A stretch of 64,000 bases of DNA from an uncultured Helicobacter sp. Its GTDB lineage: Bacteria > Campylobacterota > Campylobacteria > Campylobacterales > Helicobacteraceae. Shown piece after piece: positions 62,017 to 64,000 of the stretch; position 1 is the stretch's first letter, and the number at the start of each line of letters is the position of its first letter. The DNA is taken from NCBI RefSeq assembly GCF_937893305.1, contig NZ_CALBGN010000019.1, positions 65,845 to 129,844 of the forward strand, written 5' to 3'. Under the pieces are notes generated by a model that was not told the DNA's origin, ran no database searches, and worked only from the letters and a program-made list of their open reading frames with translations. The position numbers were made by a program, and so were the translations under genes.

Positions 62017-62943
62017 TTAAGAGCAAAGTTTGCGCAACAAGTAAATTGCGTTGCCATTTGCGCCACAAAATGCTTTGAGATTTTCATAGCCATAAAACAA
62101 TGCAAGCTTAAAAAACCCATCTAAATCATATTCTCTTGTCTTCTCTACGACAATCATTCCCCCGCTCTCTAGCTTTTTATGTAGAGATAAAAAGTCTTTT
62201 TTTTCTCTAATTTCATATTCAGGATTACTTACTTGAGCAGCTTTTAAACGCTCTTTGGTAATGTTTGAAAACCACATTTTAAGCAAATGTGTTTCAAAAT
62301 AAACTTCTGGATTAAACACATAAGGCGCGTAATACGCCATTTTTACCTTTCTTCCATCTAATGCCATATCAAGAGCTTCTTCATTATCAAAAAACTCTGG
62401 AACATAATAATGCAAAATTAAAATTTTCATCGGATCAATGTTAGATAAAACTGATTTATAAGTGCGCAAAATAAGCTCTTTAACATCAAAATACAAAGGG
62501 GTTGAGATTGTATTATTTACAATTTGTGGCATCTTCAGCGTTTCAGAAATTAAACGCCCAATCCACAAATTCACATAATCCTTAGAAGTAGATTTTAAAA
62601 ACTCTCTAATACTCATTACCTCATCATAAGTTTTAGAATCCAAAAATTTCTTCACTCCACAATCTGGAAAATTTCTTGCAATCTTAATCTCTGTTAAACG
62701 ATTCCTAATTCCAGCGAAACTTGGATAAAAAAACTCTGACTCAAAATTCACTTTAATCAATGGATTATCATCATAAACTAAGCATTTTCGTTCATTAATT
62801 GCAGCTTCAAAAGCAAAATTTCCCATTGACATATAAGGCACTAAAATCTCATCTCCTTCACTTGTTTGAGATAAAATCACCTTTTCATAAATGCCAAGAT
62901 AATCCGCATCTGAAACCCTTACTAAGTCCTTTAGTCCTTCCAT
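62017..62943 (-). CDS. Hypothetical protein near tRNA-Phe
   Basis: The 308-residue protein starts MEGLKDLVRVSDADYLG and I do not recognise its family with confidence. It has no signal peptide or membrane helix. The order of strands and helices, with VPYMSMGNFAFEAAINERKCLVYDDNPLI near the N-terminus and YYVPEFFDNEEALDMAL in the middle, recalls a diverged D12/N6-type methyltransferase fold where a DPPY would be expected, but no such motif is present. A small conserved epsilonproteobacterial family is likely. It diverges from panC. Confidence 0.65.
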   Translation of the reverse strand: MEGLKDLVRVSDADYLGIYEKVILSQTSEGDEILVPYMSMGNFAFEAAINERKCLVYDDNPLIKVNFESEFFYPSFAGIRNRLTEIKIARNFPDCGVKKFLDSKTYDEVMSIREFLKSTSKDYVNLWIGRLISETLKMPQIVNNTISTPLYFDVKELILRTYKSVLSNIDPMKILILHYYVPEFFDNEEALDMALDGRKVKMAYYAPYVFNPEVYFETHLLKMWFSNITKERLKAAQVSNPEYEIREKKDFLSLHKKLESGGMIVVEKTREYDLDGFFKLALFYGYENLKAFCGANGNAIYLLRKLCS

Positions 62944-63065
62944 ATAATCCCTTATTGATTCTGCCCACTTTGATTTTGATGCATTTTAGCATAAGTTTAT
63001 AAGGTTTTATTTATTTTTTAACTTTATGGTCGCATAATTTGCACTTTTATTATAAGGAATCTCAA

Positions 63066-63911
63066 ATGGAAGTTTTTACCACAACAGCGCAATTACGCCA
63101 TCATATCACAGAGTTTAAAGTAAAAAATCCAAACAAAAGCATAGGTTTAGTCCCAACAATGGGTGCGTTACATAATGGACATTTATCTTTAATCACAAAA
63201 AGTAAGGAACAATGTGATTACACTATTGTTTCAATTTTTGTCAATCCAACACAATTTGGTCCTAATGAAGATTTTGAAAAATACCCCAAAAAACAAGAAG
63301 CGGATTTAAGTATTTGCCAAAAAGCAGAAGTGGATGTTGTATTTATGCCTGAAATTAAAGAAATGTATCCCTTAGATTTTGCACTACAAACAACTTTTAA
63401 TGCTCCCAAAAATCTAACAAATGTGTTAGAGGGCAAAACACGCCCCGGGCATTTTGATGGGGTGCTACAAGTTGTATTAAAGCTTTTTAATCTCACTCAA
63501 CCCACAAAAGCTTTTTTTGGACAAAAGGACGCGCAACAACTCTTAATTATTCAAAAAATGGTGGAAGATTTATTTTTGCCACTTACTATTGTACCTTGCC
63601 CTATTGTTCGCACACAAGATGGCTTGGCACTAAGTTCGCGTAATGCATATTTAAGTGAAAATGGCAAAAAAGAAGCCTTGAAAATCTCTGGAGCATTAAA
63701 TGCAGTTACAAAAGCAATAATGCAAGGAATTACAGATAGCAAAACGCTAAAAGAAGTCGCTTTAGAAGTTTTAGAGGGTATAGAAGTGGAATATTTAGTG
63801 ATTGTAGATAGAGAATTAAAAACATTGCCAACAATAAAAAAGGATTCCACATTAGTGCTAATTGTAGCACGCATTGAAGACGTAAGATTGCTAGATAATT
63901 TATGGTTTTAA
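63066..63911 (+). CDS. panC: Pantothenate synthetase
   Basis: PanC joins pantoate and beta-alanine with ATP to make pantothenate, the precursor of coenzyme A. I choose ATG 63066, with AAGGA upstream, giving 281 residues that begin MEVFTTTAQLRH. The nucleotide motif PTMGALHNGHLSLI, the VSIFVNPTQFGPNEDF region, the pantoate site LEGKTRPGHFDGV and the FGQKDAQQL and SSRNAYL motifs are present. It ends in a strong terminator. Confidence 0.96.
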   Translation: MEVFTTTAQLRHHITEFKVKNPNKSIGLVPTMGALHNGHLSLITKSKEQCDYTIVSIFVNPTQFGPNEDFEKYPKKQEADLSICQKAEVDVVFMPEIKEMYPLDFALQTTFNAPKNLTNVLEGKTRPGHFDGVLQVVLKLFNLTQPTKAFFGQKDAQQLLIIQKMVEDLFLPLTIVPCPIVRTQDGLALSSRNAYLSENGKKEALKISGALNAVTKAIMQGITDSKTLKEVALEVLEGIEVEYLVIVDRELKTLPTIKKDSTLVLIVARIEDVRLLDNLWF

Positions 63912-63942
63912 TGGAATCTAAATTTTAGATTCCATTCTTTTT
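63910..63942 (+). terminator. Rho-independent terminator after panC
   Basis: AATGGAATCT and AGATTCCATT form a ten-base stem closed by an AT loop directly after the panC stop, followed by CTTTTT. The stem is built from the GATTCCA/TGGAATC word common in this genome. Confidence 0.8.
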
Positions 63943-63946
63943 AGGT

Positions 63947-64000
63947 TTATTCAAACCTCTTCTTATTCACATCTTCTAAAATATCATCAGCGATTTTATT
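63947..64000 (-). CDS. C-terminal end of a truncated minus-strand gene
   Basis: From the right edge the minus strand reads NKIADDILEDVNKKRFE and a TAA at 63947-63949. The 17 residues are charged and helical. Nothing more can be said about the product. Confidence 0.45.
   Translation of the reverse strand, partial: NKIADDILEDVNKKRFE

Noticed and set aside
1..64000. CRISPR array
   Set aside because: No set of short evenly spaced repeats was seen; the only sizeable repeat is the 230-bp pair at 26949-27178 and 28058-28288.

Overview
The window reads as chromosomal DNA of an AT-rich epsilonproteobacterium, most likely an enterohepatic Helicobacter. The support is gene content and gene order: hefC-hefB with hefA nearby, bamA-mqnC-M16 peptidase, argS-tatA, mtnN-fabD, hydABCDE, pseB-pseC-pseF and a dba-dsbI pair. 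A species name cannot be fixed from the sequence alone. Many genes start at TTG or GTG behind a good Shine-Dalgarno sequence, so several starts given here differ from the longest possible frame.

1-7,125 is a surface-glycan locus, almost all on the minus strand. It holds a GT-D/GT2 double glycosyltransferase cut by the window edge, a methyltransferase interrupted by a run of ten G (a probable phase-variable switch), wecB, a GT4 and a double GT2 enzyme, plus one GT8 enzyme on the opposite strand. 7,122-18,269 is housekeeping: purN, a DHH phosphoesterase, flhA, rpsO, recG, a zinc-motif-less M16 protein, mqnC and bamA. 18,381-21,397 holds tyrA, the dba-dsbI disulfide pair behind a Fur-like AT-rich box, and a possible small membrane gene.

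21,312-29,645 holds a tripartite RND efflux system in which hefA is separated from hefB-hefC by an EF-hand-like 546-residue protein and a phage-like cassette on the opposite strand. The cassette carries a Rha regulator, a possible PBECR-type nuclease-domain protein, and a duplicated tail that forms a 230-bp direct repeat. 29,754-32,576 makes CMP-pseudaminic acid (pseB, pseC, pseF). A Fur/PerR-type regulator follows. Next is a Crp/Fnr-type regulator divergent from an orphan Fe-S/cytochrome b module, with a perfect 15-bp palindrome placed about 41 bases before the predicted transcription start. 35,527-41,131 is again core: a YhcH-type protein, sixA, mtnN, fabD, argS, tatA and a pseudouridine synthase.

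41,161-46,200 looks imported. purB, a type II restriction-modification pair, a vWA-like protein and a frameshifted hrgA-like relic share a G-richer codon style. 46,298-52,119 is the uptake [NiFe] hydrogenase operon with its protease and HydE. 52,139-58,244 holds a UPF0174 protein, a small HTH-like protein, ttcA, and a large nuclease-methyltransferase fusion with a 130-residue partner, coupled to an MFS transporter. The rest is rdgB, a small exported protein, the methionine importer metNIQ, tRNA-Phe, an unknown 308-residue protein, panC and the last codons of a further minus-strand gene.

The most promising accessory signals are the poly-G switch, the split hef operon with its repeated cassette, the palindrome-controlled orphan redox module, and the nuclease-methyltransferase fusion with its small partner.
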